Shown in pieces: positions 1 to 7,621 of a DNA stretch of 64,000 nt. Position 1 is the first letter of the stretch. Every line of letters begins with the position of its first letter. The notes under the pieces are model-generated. The model was not told the origin of the DNA. It saw only the letters and a program-made list of their open reading frames with translations, and did no database searches. The stretch lies in contig CAVXJC010000004.1 in NCBI GenBank assembly GCA_963762075.1, forward strand, positions 1 through 64,000. Direction: 5' to 3'. The translations under genes and the position numbers were made by a program. Source of the stretch: JAOUEA01 sp963762075. GTDB lineage: Bacteria; Actinomycetota; UBA4738; HRBIN12.

Positions 1-228
1 GTGGTCATCGTCTGAGACCACCACGGACGAACTCCGGCCATGTCCACCACTCGACTTCGCCGCTCGCGAGTTGAACACGGGCGCGAGGGCTCGGGTCGTG
101 CAGGCGCACGACGCAGTGACGGCCAAGCCGAGGTTGCACCGCACGATCACACCGCCGCAATGCCGACAAGTGTTCTCGTCGTCGTAGAGAATTGGTGCGT
201 GTCGGCGAGGTCGTGTAGTCTTGGACAT
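1..228 (-). CDS. Small zinc-ribbon-like protein of the integrated element, 3' end outside window
   Basis: The reading frame starts at an ATG with a good ribosome binding site (AGGAG, 8 bases upstream) and stays open for all 76 codons to the window edge, so the 3' end is missing. The N-terminal half contains a CRHC pair (C-x2-C) followed by CNLG and SCAC, suggesting a small zinc-binding ribbon; the later residues are Ser/Gly-rich and look less constrained. It lies 20 bases downstream of the Xis-like gene on the same strand, so it is probably the third gene of that operon. No family was recognised; the call rests on the start signal, the cysteine pairs and context. Confidence 0.4.
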   Translation of the reverse strand, partial: MSKTTRPRRHAPILYDDENTCRHCGGVIVRCNLGLAVTASCACTTRALAPVFNSRAAKSSGGHGRSSSVVVSDDDH

Positions 229-248
229 ACTAGTTCTCCTGGTGGGGT

Positions 249-497
249 CTAGTTCGGGGGCCGCGTCTCGTGGGCGCGGCCTTCGTCGTTGGGTGGCGGG
301 TGTGTCTCGCGCTCGATGAACGCGGCGAGCTCGGAGCGCGGGATCAGGATCTTCCGGTTCACTCGCACGGCCCGGATCCGTCCCGTCCGCACGAGCTCGT
401 AGCAGCTGTCGCGACCGAGGGCGAGCGCCACAGCTGCCTCGCGCACGCCTACGAGGAGCGGCGCAGCCCCATAGGGCGCCTCGAGGCGGTCGCTCAT
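249..497 (-). CDS. Xis-like helix-turn-helix DNA-binding protein
   Basis: A complete 82-residue protein with the winged-helix HTH typical of 'excisionase family' proteins: VREAAVALALGRDSCYELV forms the HTH, followed by GRIRAVRVNRKILIPRSELAAFIE, the usual wing ending in 'IPRSEL..FI'. Such proteins bind DNA near attachment sites and direct excision, or act as small regulators in integrative elements. Its start overlaps the stop of the upstream XRE gene (ATGA), so the two are translationally coupled. The broken integrase at 1523-2634 fits a recombination directionality role, but that is inferred from context and not shown by the sequence. Confidence 0.75.
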   Translation of the reverse strand: MSDRLEAPYGAAPLLVGVREAAVALALGRDSCYELVRTGRIRAVRVNRKILIPRSELAAFIERETHPPPNDEGRAHETRPPN

Positions 498-715
498 CGG
501 ATCGCATCCAGTAGCTCGGCATAGCGGATGAGCTCATGGCCTCGCGGGGCGCGAAGGTTTCTCTCCCACCTCGATACGGATTCGCGACGCACTCCCACGG
601 CTCGAGCGATGTCTTCCTGGCTCAGGCCCGCGCTCTCACGCAGCGCTCGGCGTAGTGCCGGAGCTGGCAGGGTCCGGTAAGCCAGGACCTTGCGTTCGAC
701 ATCTGACGGGCTCAT
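494..715 (-). CDS. XRE-family transcriptional regulator
   Basis: A 73-residue Cro/C1-type HTH protein. The central stretch RALRESAGLSQEDIARAVGV followed by RRESVSRWERNLRAPRG is a textbook XRE helix-turn-helix (GLSQEDIA, then the recognition helix SVSRWE). The ATG at 715 was preferred; an in-frame start at 760 would add 15 residues that look non-conserved. No clear Shine-Dalgarno is visible before either start. It heads the leftward operon with the Xis-like and zinc-ribbon-like genes and probably controls the element's maintenance or excision genes, as small XRE proteins do in other integrative elements. Confidence 0.7.
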   Translation of the reverse strand: MSPSDVERKVLAYRTLPAPALRRALRESAGLSQEDIARAVGVRRESVSRWERNLRAPRGHELIRYAELLDAIR

Positions 716-817
716 GAAAATAGGCTGGCACGCCTTCCGGTACTTTTCACAACGCGGCACCGAGAAAAAGGTGGGCTACCTATTCCGTCGGCGGTACGCA
801 TCCGGTACGGTGATTGG

Positions 818-1519
818 GTGGCCAGACATATCGACCGAGGAAATGAGTTCGTGTGGCGAGACATTCGCGGCGGGCTCAACCGCAAGGGGGGCGGGGCGTG
901 GGTAGAGACCCCGATCCCCGATGCCCCGGCCTGGTACGCGGCGTGTCTGCTCCTCAGGGTGGGCGACGGCGTCACGCTGGCCGAGGTGAGGGTCTTGCCG
1001 GACGCTGGTCGGTGGGTTTCGTCCGAACCGCGCCGGCAACAAAGCCCCACGGGAAGTACGTCGTGGATTGGGCAGATCCACGAGACCGGGCCGTGGCGAC
1101 TGGTCGCGGCAGCCTAGGGATCTGCAGCCCCAGCACGCGAGCGGTGTTACGTCTCGCCTGCTCAGGAAGGTGCCGCTTGACGCGATCCTCGATGAGGCTC
1201 TCCGTCGGCTCAACGCTACGAGGTTGCCGAGGGGTTGGAACTCGATCAGCAGAACGCTCCAGGTCGGCCCGGACTTGGGAGTCGTGACGATCGCTTCTAT
1301 GCGGTCTGGGCAGCTCGCTACGTCGAGAAAGCAGCGAAGAGCAGATCGCCGCTTCGCGACCTCGCGGAACGCTATGGCGAGAAGTACGGCGCCGTCGCTC
1401 AGCACGTCCACGAGGCGCGCAACCGGGAGCTGCTCTCCGGGCAGAGGGGCGGCCAGCAGGGGAAGCGTGGAGGAGGACTCACGCCGAAAGCGATCAAGCT
1501 TCTAGAGAAGGGGAAATAA
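818..1519 (+). pseudogene. Frameshifted HTH-type protein accompanying the integrase
   Basis: Coding character runs through three frames. It begins with a GTG start (MARHIDRGNEF...), passes to VTSRLLRKVPLDAILDEALR in another frame near 1150-1205, and ends in a third frame from about 1210 (AQRYEVAEG, then DDRFYAVWAARYVEKAAK and LRDLAERYGEKYGAVAQHVH, an HTH). It resembles a common actinobacterial family found just upstream of tyrosine integrases, with a 'DRFYA..A..Y..A' segment followed by a small HTH that reads like 'DIAE..GV...TVHRWV.EAR'. At least two indels are needed to join the parts. The last frame ends 3 bases before the integrase ATG, consistent with an original operon. The role is unknown. 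Confidence 0.6.
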
Positions 1520-1522
1520 CTG

Positions 1523-2634
1523 ATGCGAGGCCACATCACGAAGCGATCAGAGGGCTCGTGGACGATCCAGGTCAGCGGCGGGTTCTCGGACTCCGGCAAG
1601 CGCGTGCGGATCACCAGGACGGTTCAGGGTTCACGACGCGACGCCGAGCGGGCGCTCACGAAGCTGCTCCGAGAGGTCGACACGGGCATCGCAGTCGCGA
1701 CGGGAGCACCACGCTCGCGAGGTACCTCGACGACATGTGGCTTCCGCACGCCGCAACCCGCGTCCGGGCCACCACGCACGAGCGCTACGCGAGCCTGTTC
1801 CGTCGTCACATCGAGCCGCGGATCGGACGGGTGCGGCTCGCGAAGCTCCGACCGCTACACATCCAGTCCGCGCTCGACGGGATGCTCGCCGAGGGCCTCT
1901 CCCCCTCGACGGTCGCCCATGCCTATCGCGTCCTGTCCATGGCGCTGCGCCAGGGCGTGAAGTGGCAGGTGCTCGGCGTGAACCCCGCCGCGGCGGTTCG
2001 CCTCCGAGGGCCGACCGACCGCACCTCATGATCCCGACGCCTGAGACGGTCCGGGCCATCCTCGACGGCGCGGAAGGCACCCGCTATCACGTCCCGCTGA
2101 CACTCGCGGCCGCGGCCGGGCTGCGGCGGGGCGAGGCGCTGGGGCTGCGGTGGCGGGATGTGCCGACTCGACGAGGGCACGATCCGCGTCGTGGCGAGCC
2201 TGCAACGCGCGGACGGTGAGTTGCGGTTCCTCGAACCGAAGACGGATCGGTCGCGCCGCACGGTGTCGCTCCCAGCGTTCGCCGTCGAGGTGCTCCGCCG
2301 CGCCAGGAAGGAACAGGCCGAGCGTCGGTTGTTCCTCGGCGAGGCGTGGGTCGATGAGGACGTGGTCGCCGATCGCGGCGATGGACGTCCGCTCGAGCCG
2401 GCGGAACTGTCCCGTGCGTTCCACCGGCTGGCGGGTGACGGCATCCGGCTGCACGATCTGCGCCACGCCTTCGGCAGCGCGTTGCTGGAAGCTGGCATCC
2501 ATCCGAAGGTCGCGTCCGAGGCGCTCGGTCACAGCAGCGTCGCGTTCACGATGGACACCTACCAACACGTCATGCCGACGATGGGCTAGCAGGTCGCTAC
2601 GGCGATCGAGGCAGCGCTCGGAGGCGGTACATGA
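1523..2634 (+). pseudogene. Tyrosine recombinase (phage/ICE integrase), broken
   Basis: This is a site-specific integrase split over three frames. The N-terminal arm-binding region starts at ATG (MRGHITKRSEGSWTIQVSGG). The core-binding SAM-like domain (LARYLDDMWLPH, THERYASLFRRHIEPRIG) is in the next frame. The catalytic domain contains Arg in LRRGEALGLRW, Lys in EPKTDRSRR, HDLRHAFGS (HxxR), LGHSSVAFTMDTYQHV (His and the nucleophile Tyr). Frame changes occur near 1690-1710, 2020-2035 and 2150-2165. A TAG at 2587 truncates it, but the same frame continues as QVATAIEAALGGGT to a TGA overlapping the next gene's ATG, so the TAG probably replaced a CAG. It is inactive as written. Confidence 0.9.
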
Positions 2635-3261
2635 AGCCTCTCCGGGCGGGCGTCGCCGGAACCGTCCTCGTCACCACGGCGATCCTCATCGCAGGTGGCT
2701 CGACACCGACCCCTAGCCAACCCTCGCCCTCCAAGACCGTCAGCCCCACTCGTGAGGAGTGCGAGGTAGCGCAGGATCGGATGTTCGACATCGCGCTTGA
2801 GCTCGATCGCATCGAAGAGCGGATCAACTCATCAATCACCTACGGGGAGATGGCTCGTGCGGCCAAGTCAAGAGCGTGGGACGCGACACTCATTCGACTG
2901 CAGAGGGAGCTATCGGAGATCAGCCTGGATGACGTCGTCACCGAAGGTGTCAGCACCGATCAGCCGGCCGGACTCGGATTCGCGAAACACCTGCTGACCC
3001 GGGCGCTGGCCGAGGAGCTTCGGGGCGTGCGCGGCCTGCTGCGATTGAAGCCTGCAGATCGTTTCCGATGCAGACCGAGGAGACCGGATCGCGCTGTCCC
3101 GAGGTGCTGAGCTCCTGGAGGCGACCTCCAAGGAACTTGGAGCTGTTGCACTGCTTCGACCTCTAGGCAACCGTCCGGCTTGCTGCCACTTTTGCTGCCA
3201 GTCACCGTCGGCAAAGAAGCAGGACGAGCCAGGACAAGCTAGGACGACGCACCCCCGCTAA
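2631..3261 (+). pseudogene. Exported protein of the integrated element, frameshifted near the 3' end
   Basis: The ATG overlaps the ancestral stop of the integrase (ATGA). The first 150 or so residues begin with a Sec-type signal peptide (MKPLRAGVAGTVLVTTAILI), a Ser/Thr/Pro linker (PTPSQPSPSKTVSPT) and a helical, charged domain rich in Glu and Leu. As written the frame stops at 3110. A different frame from about 3055 continues convincingly (SDADRGDRIALSRGAELL, then EATSKELGAVALLRP), so one indel has split it. That second frame stays open to 3261, although the last 30 residues (Cys- and Gln-rich) do not look like protein. No lipobox Cys follows the signal. The family is not recognised. Confidence 0.5.
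3180..3250 (+). repeat. Direct repeats, putative integrase arm-binding sites
   Basis: Two sets of direct repeats lie between the integrase and the tRNA fragment. TTGCTGCCA occurs twice, 12 bases apart (3180 and 3192). A ten-base unit, AGGACGAGCC / AGGACAAGCT / AGGACGACGC, is repeated three times in exact register (3221, 3231, 3241), and AGGACGTGC occurs again at the edge of the tRNA fragment (3303). Spacing by one helical turn beside an attachment site is what arm-type integrase or Xis sites look like. Binding is inferred, not shown. Confidence 0.45.
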
Positions 3262-3304
3262 CCAGCGGGAACGCGACGAGGCAGTATCGGGCCGGACGCG
3301 CCAG

Positions 3305-3375
3305 GACGTGCAGGTCGGGACTCAAAATCCCGTGGGCTTCGGCTCGTGAGGGTTCGACCCCCTCTCCCGGCACCA
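3305..3375 (+). other. Attachment site: 3' fragment of a tRNA-Leu(CAA)
   Basis: The segment contains an anticodon arm (CGGGA, loop CTCAAAA with anticodon CAA, TCCCG), a long class II variable arm (GGGC-TTCG-GCTC), a T arm (GAGGG-TTCGACC-CCCTC), the acceptor 3' strand TCCCGGC, discriminator A and an encoded CCA. The matching 5' acceptor strand and a D arm are absent upstream, so this is only the 3' part of a tRNA-Leu gene. Together with an integrase gene 700 bases to its left, it is best read as the displaced tRNA end (attR or attL) of an element inserted into tRNA-Leu. The reconstituted tRNA should lie to the left of the window. Confidence 0.8.
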
Positions 3376-3388
3376 GGTCGGCCGACAT

Positions 3389-4309
3389 TCACATCGTTTC
3401 GGCGAGCGCGCCGGCCACCACGAGGTCCTCGAACGCCAGCCCGACCGACTCGAACAAGGTGATGTCGTCGGCATCGCGGCGAACCTCGGTGCCTCGCACG
3501 ACTTCTTGCAGGTCTGCGACGACGACGTCGGTGCCCACGATGCCGTCGCCGATCGGGATGAGCAGGTCGCCCGCCTCTTCCATCGCCGCAGCACGGGTCT
3601 CGACCACGACGCGGGAGCGGCGAACGGACTCGGAGTCCACCTCTCGAGTGTGGGGCTGGAAGGCGCCCACCGCGTTCACGTGCGCTCCCGAGGCGAGCGC
3701 GGCGCCGTCGAACAGGGGTCCGGTCGCGGTCGTGCACGTGCAGACGATGTCCGCGTCCGCCACCGCGCGAGGGTCAGCGGTCGCGGCGGATATGCCCATC
3801 GTCTTCGCGACCGAGACGAGCTGTGCCGCCCGCTCGGCCGTTCGGCTCACGACCGCGAGCTCGCCCACGGAACGTACCTCCGTCATCGCTTCGAGGTGGG
3901 CGAGGGCTTGCACGCCGGCTCCGAAGATCACCAACCGATGAGCGTCGGTGCGAGCCAGCCAGCGGGTCGCGAGCCCGCTCACGGCCGCCGTCCGGAGGGC
4001 CGTCAGCGCGGAGCCGTCGAGGAGCAGGCGAGGCGCCTGGGTCTCGACGTCGAAGAGCACGTAGATCGCGTGGATCAACGGGAACCCCCGCTCGGGGTTG
4101 GCGCCGGTCAGGGTCACCAGCTTCACTCCCACGCCTCGCTCCCCCACGGCGGGCATGAGGAGCAGCGAGCCGCCCGAGGTGTCGACGTGAGAGCGTGGCG
4201 GAGTCGCCGACGGATCGTCCTCGCGGAATGCGGTCTCGAGGGCGTCGATCGCTGCCTGCATGGGGAGTCGGCGAGCCAGCTCGTCGGCGTCGACGAATGG
4301 CGCCCGCAC
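3389..4309 (-). CDS. Ornithine cyclodeaminase / mu-crystallin family protein
   Basis: A 306-residue member of the OCD/mu-crystallin/alanine dehydrogenase family. Landmarks are the N-terminal dimerisation domain with GVKLVTLTGANPERG and a substrate-side Lys, LDGSALTALRTAAVSGLATR (the typical 'G..lt.lRTaA.s..a' stretch), the Rossmann motif GAGVQALAHLEA, and AVGAFQPHTREVD near the substrate pocket. Members deaminate ornithine, reduce imino acids or make N-(carboxyethyl) amino acids, and substrate cannot be read from sequence. It starts with GTG 10 bases after the stop of livF, so it probably belongs to the liv operon; this suggests an amino or imino acid substrate linked to transport. It ends just outside the tRNA-Leu fragment. 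Confidence 0.85.
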   Translation of the reverse strand: MRAPFVDADELARRLPMQAAIDALETAFREDDPSATPPRSHVDTSGGSLLLMPAVGERGVGVKLVTLTGANPERGFPLIHAIYVLFDVETQAPRLLLDGSALTALRTAAVSGLATRWLARTDAHRLVIFGAGVQALAHLEAMTEVRSVGELAVVSRTAERAAQLVSVAKTMGISAATADPRAVADADIVCTCTTATGPLFDGAALASGAHVNAVGAFQPHTREVDSESVRRSRVVVETRAAAMEEAGDLLIPIGDGIVGTDVVVADLQEVVRGTEVRRDADDITLFESVGLAFEDLVVAGALAETM

Positions 4310-4319
4310 GATCGCGAAC

Positions 4320-5055
4320 CTAGAGCTCGCCCAGGTAGGCCTGGCGCATCTGCGGATCGTTGCGCAACGTCTCGGCGGTGCCGCTGAGCACGACCTCGCC
4401 CGTCTGGATCACGTAGCCCCGGTCGGCGATGCGCAGGGCCATGTTCGCGTTCTGCTCCACCACGAAGACAGTGCGACCCAGCTCCCGGATCTTCTGGATG
4501 ATCCCGAAGACCTGCTCGACGAGCACCGGAGCCAGGCCCATCGAGGGTTCGTCCATGAGCAACACCTTCGGATCGGCCATGAGCGCCCGGCCCATCGCGA
4601 CCATCTGCTGCTCGCCGCCGCTCAAGGTGCCAGCCTTCTGCTTCAGCCGTTCGCGCACTCGGGGAAACGTCTCGAGCACCTGCTCGCGGTCACGGCCGAT
4701 CCCGTCCTTATCCGAGCGCAGGTAGGCGCCGAGCTGGAGGTTCTCGTCGACGGTCATGTCCGCGAACAACCGCCGGTTCTCCGGCACCATCGAGACCCCG
4801 CGCTGCACGATCTCCGATGTCGGAAGGCCGCGAGATCGGATCGCCCTCGAACATCACCTCACCGGCCGACGGCGTCACGTAGCCAAGGATCGTCTTCAAC
4901 GTCGTGCTCTTGCCGCTCGCGTTCCCTCCCAACAGGCAGACCATCTCGCCGGGGAAGATCTGCATGTCGACATCGCGCAGCACGGCGACCAGACCGTAGT
5001 GGGTCGAGACGTTCCGCAGCTCCAAGACCGGCGTGCGATCAGCATCGTCGCTCAT
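4320..5055 (-). CDS. livF: Branched-chain amino acid ABC transporter ATPase LivF (one frameshift)
   Basis: This is one of the two cytoplasmic ATPases of the LIV-type importer. The N-terminal part has Walker A (GGNASGKST, about residue 43) and runs to FEGDPISR; the rest, in another frame, starts at LPTSEIVQRGVSMVPENRR and carries the signature LSGGEQQ, Walker B VLLMDEP and the switch His region. One extra base (or two missing) near 4832-4836 separates them; joined, they give a normal LivF of about 244 residues. Its start overlaps the livG stop by 4 bases. The rest of the operon is intact, so a sequencing error is more likely than a real pseudogene. Confidence 0.85.
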
Positions 5056-5843
5056 CCGAGCTCCTCGTGGCGGCGGCCGAGGTATGCCTCCACCACCTGC
5101 TCGTCGTTCGCGACGTGTTCGTAGGTGCCCTCGGCGATCTTCCGCCCGTAGTCACATGCCACCACGCGATCGGAAACACCCTTCACGACTCGCATGTCGT
5201 GCTCGATCACCAAGACGGTGAGCCCGAGCTCGTCGCGCATGCGCACGATGTGGTCTCGGAGCTCGAGCGTCTCCCGGGGATTCATGCCGGCGGTCGGCTC
5301 GTCGAGCAGCATCATGGTGGGGTCGGTCGCCAGGGCTCGGGCCATTTCGAGCCTGCGACGGTTCGCGTACGAGAGCATGAATGCCGACTGATCCTGACGG
5401 TATCCGGCCAAGCGTGATCCGAAGAACCCGAGGCACTCCTTGGCACGCTCCCTGATCGCCTCTTCCTCACGGCGCACTGCCGGAGGCCTGAAGATGGCGC
5501 CGAACACGCCCGCCTTGCTGCGGGAATGCTGGCCCACCATCGCGTTCTCGAGCACGGTCATGTTGGGGAACAGATGCACGTTCTGGAAGGTTCGAGCGAT
5601 GCCCGCGCGGGTGATGCGGTTGGGAGAGAACCCCACGATGCTCTGACCGTGGAAGCGCACGTCTCCCTCGTCGGGCGGGTAGAGGCCCGTGATGACGTTG
5701 AACACGGTGGACTTGCCTGCACCGTTGGGGCCGATGACCGAGACGATCTCGCCCTCGCCCACTTCGAAGGAGAGGTCATTGAGAGCGCTCAGCCCACCGA
5801 AGCGCTTCGTGACACCGTCGATCTCGAGCAGCGGAGGGCTCAT
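5052..5843 (-). CDS. livG: Branched-chain amino acid ABC transporter ATPase LivG
   Basis: A 263-residue ABC ATPase of the LivG type. It has Walker A (GPNGAGKST, residues 38-46), the LivG-specific segment RAGIARTFQNVHLFPNMTVLEN, a signature region reading LSYANRRRLEMARAL (the usual LSYGQQRRLE slightly altered), Walker B MMLLDEPTAGMNP and a switch EHDM. It would pair with LivF on the inner face of the membrane and power uptake through LivH and LivM. It overlaps livM upstream and livF downstream by ATGA-type junctions, so the three genes are translationally coupled. Confidence 0.9.
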   Translation of the reverse strand: MSPPLLEIDGVTKRFGGLSALNDLSFEVGEGEIVSVIGPNGAGKSTVFNVITGLYPPDEGDVRFHGQSIVGFSPNRITRAGIARTFQNVHLFPNMTVLENAMVGQHSRSKAGVFGAIFRPPAVRREEEAIRERAKECLGFFGSRLAGYRQDQSAFMLSYANRRRLEMARALATDPTMMLLDEPTAGMNPRETLELRDHIVRMRDELGLTVLVIEHDMRVVKGVSDRVVACDYGRKIAEGTYEHVANDEQVVEAYLGRRHEELG

Positions 5844-7621
5844 CCCGCGCCCTCCCCAAGGGGCGTCGCCGGTGAAGTCCCGGGCTCATCGGTGGCCGCA
5901 TCCTCGACCCATCGGTCCTGTTCTCGCTCCTCCTCGTGGAGCTCCCGGCTTCGCCGAACGTTGGGGATGAGCCCTTCGGGGCGCAGCAACATCACGGCGA
6001 CGACCGCGGCACCGTAGGCGAGCAGTCGGTACTCTTCGAACTCACGCAGTAGACCGGGCAGTCCAACGAGCACGAGTGATCCCATGATCACCCCGGGAAG
6101 ACTGCCGATGCCGCCAAGGATCACGATGCCGAGCACCTGGATCGAGACCAGGACCTGGAAGCTTGCGGGCGTCAGCGACCCGATCTTCACCGCGAACAGG
6201 GCACCCCCGACCGAGCCGATCGCCCCGCCCATGGCAAATGCGAGCAGCTTGTACGAGGTCGTGCTCACCCCCATGGCGTCGGCGACCTGCTCGTCCTCGC
6301 GGAGCGCGGTCCACGCCCGGCCCACGCGCGAGTTGGCGAGACGCCACGAGACGAAGAGCGCCAGCACGACGAACGCGAACGCAAGGTAGTAGAAGTGCTT
6401 CGGGTCGCGGAACCCGAAGTTCCCGATGGCGGCGTTGGTGATGTCGCGCATGCCTCCCGGACCGCCGACAAGCGGCTCCAGCCATGGGCTCGTCACGAGC
6501 ACGACGATCATCTCACCGAGGCCGAGGGTGACGAGGGCGAGGTAGTCGCCGCGCAGGCGCAGCACCGGTGCGCCGATCAGGACGCCGGCCGCCGCGGCGA
6601 TCAGCACCACGATCGGGATCGCCACGTAGAAGCTCAGATCGCCCACGAGCGCCGGCTCGGTCGATCCGATGAATGTGTTGAGGGTCGCCCCGGTGAGCAA
6701 TGCCAGTGAGTAGGCCCCGAGGGTGAAGAAGAAGACGTACCCCAGGTCGAGCAGGCCCGCGTACCCGACGACGATGTTCAGGCCGAGCCCGAGCAGCGCG
6801 AAGACCATGACCGTGCCGAGCACCTCGGAGATCACCGCCCCGAGGATGTGAGGAGCAACGAGCACGACGGCGAGCGCGACGGCCATCAGCAGGTAGCTGA
6901 CCGGTGTGAGTTGTCGCTCCTCGGCATCCCGGGCACGGCGAGCCACGATCGCCCCGCGGATCGCATCACCTTTTCGCTCCTTCAGCACCGAAACCCCCGC
7001 AGCCACAAGGGCGATGACGATCGCACCGCCCCACGTCAATCCGCGTGTGAGCTTGCTGTACAGCCAGTCGCGTTCTACTTCGAGCTGATCGAGCGCGATC
7101 GGCACGATGCGCTGGAGGAATCCGAAGAGCAACGTTACCCACACGGCGGACCCCAGAGGCCGGCGGATGGCATCCGGGAGCGTTCGGTACGTGGCGCCTG
7201 CGGCCCCGGCGATCGTCGAGATGACCACGATGATCGTGGCGGCGGCGACCACTGGACGACCACCGGTCAGGTAGTCCATCAGCGTCGGCGAGATGTTGAG
7301 GAACACCGCGCGGACACGCTCGACCCCAAACGTGTCGACGAACACCATGAACGCGCCGAAGACGGCGCCCGCTATCCCACCGGTCAGTGCACCCACTATC
7401 GCCGCCTTCGAGCGGACGAGCTCGACGAGCTCTCCCGCTCGAATCTTGGGAAGGGTGGCCACGAATCCGGCCGCGAGCGGCGGCATCACCAGCATCAGCT
7501 GGGCGAACGTGACCTCCTCGCCGATCAGGTTGAGCTCGGTGAAGTTGCCGATCAGACCGACGGCCGCGAAGAAGATCGTGACGATGCCCGCGATCGCCCC
7601 TGTGCGCAGATCTGCCCGCAT
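5840..7621 (-). CDS. livM: Branched-chain amino acid ABC transporter permease LivM with a membrane N-terminal extension
   Basis: The C-terminal 330 or so residues are a normal LivM permease: GLGLNIVVGYAGLLDLGYV, then LRGDYLALVTLGLGEMI and LREDEQVADAMGV (the EAA-like cytoplasmic loop). The protein is 593 residues long, well above the usual 300-400, because about 240 extra residues precede this core. That extension has several hydrophobic segments (for example AIAGIVTIFFAAVGLIGNF, AAATIIVVISTIAGAAGATY, GGAIVIALVAAGVSVL) separated by charged loops, so it is an added membrane domain of unknown role. The start overlaps the livH stop by one base. Confidence 0.9.
   Translation of the reverse strand: MRADLRTGAIAGIVTIFFAAVGLIGNFTELNLIGEEVTFAQLMLVMPPLAAGFVATLPKIRAGELVELVRSKAAIVGALTGGIAGAVFGAFMVFVDTFGVERVRAVFLNISPTLMDYLTGGRPVVAAATIIVVISTIAGAAGATYRTLPDAIRRPLGSAVWVTLLFGFLQRIVPIALDQLEVERDWLYSKLTRGLTWGGAIVIALVAAGVSVLKERKGDAIRGAIVARRARDAEERQLTPVSYLLMAVALAVVLVAPHILGAVISEVLGTVMVFALLGLGLNIVVGYAGLLDLGYVFFFTLGAYSLALLTGATLNTFIGSTEPALVGDLSFYVAIPIVVLIAAAAGVLIGAPVLRLRGDYLALVTLGLGEMIVVLVTSPWLEPLVGGPGGMRDITNAAIGNFGFRDPKHFYYLAFAFVVLALFVSWRLANSRVGRAWTALREDEQVADAMGVSTTSYKLLAFAMGGAIGSVGGALFAVKIGSLTPASFQVLVSIQVLGIVILGGIGSLPGVIMGSLVLVGLPGLLREFEEYRLLAYGAAVVAVMLLRPEGLIPNVRRSRELHEEEREQDRWVEDAATDEPGTSPATPLGEGAG

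Noticed and set aside
40..524. Two short + strand frames over the Xis-like region
   Set aside because: They overlap the HTH gene and the zinc-ribbon-like frame on the other strand, which have clear motifs or ribosome binding sites.
3291..3375. Reading 3291-3375 as a complete tRNA-Leu starting at GCCGGAC
   Set aside because: That 5' segment does not match the acceptor 3' strand fully (GCCGGGA needed) and no D arm can be formed, so it is a fragment.
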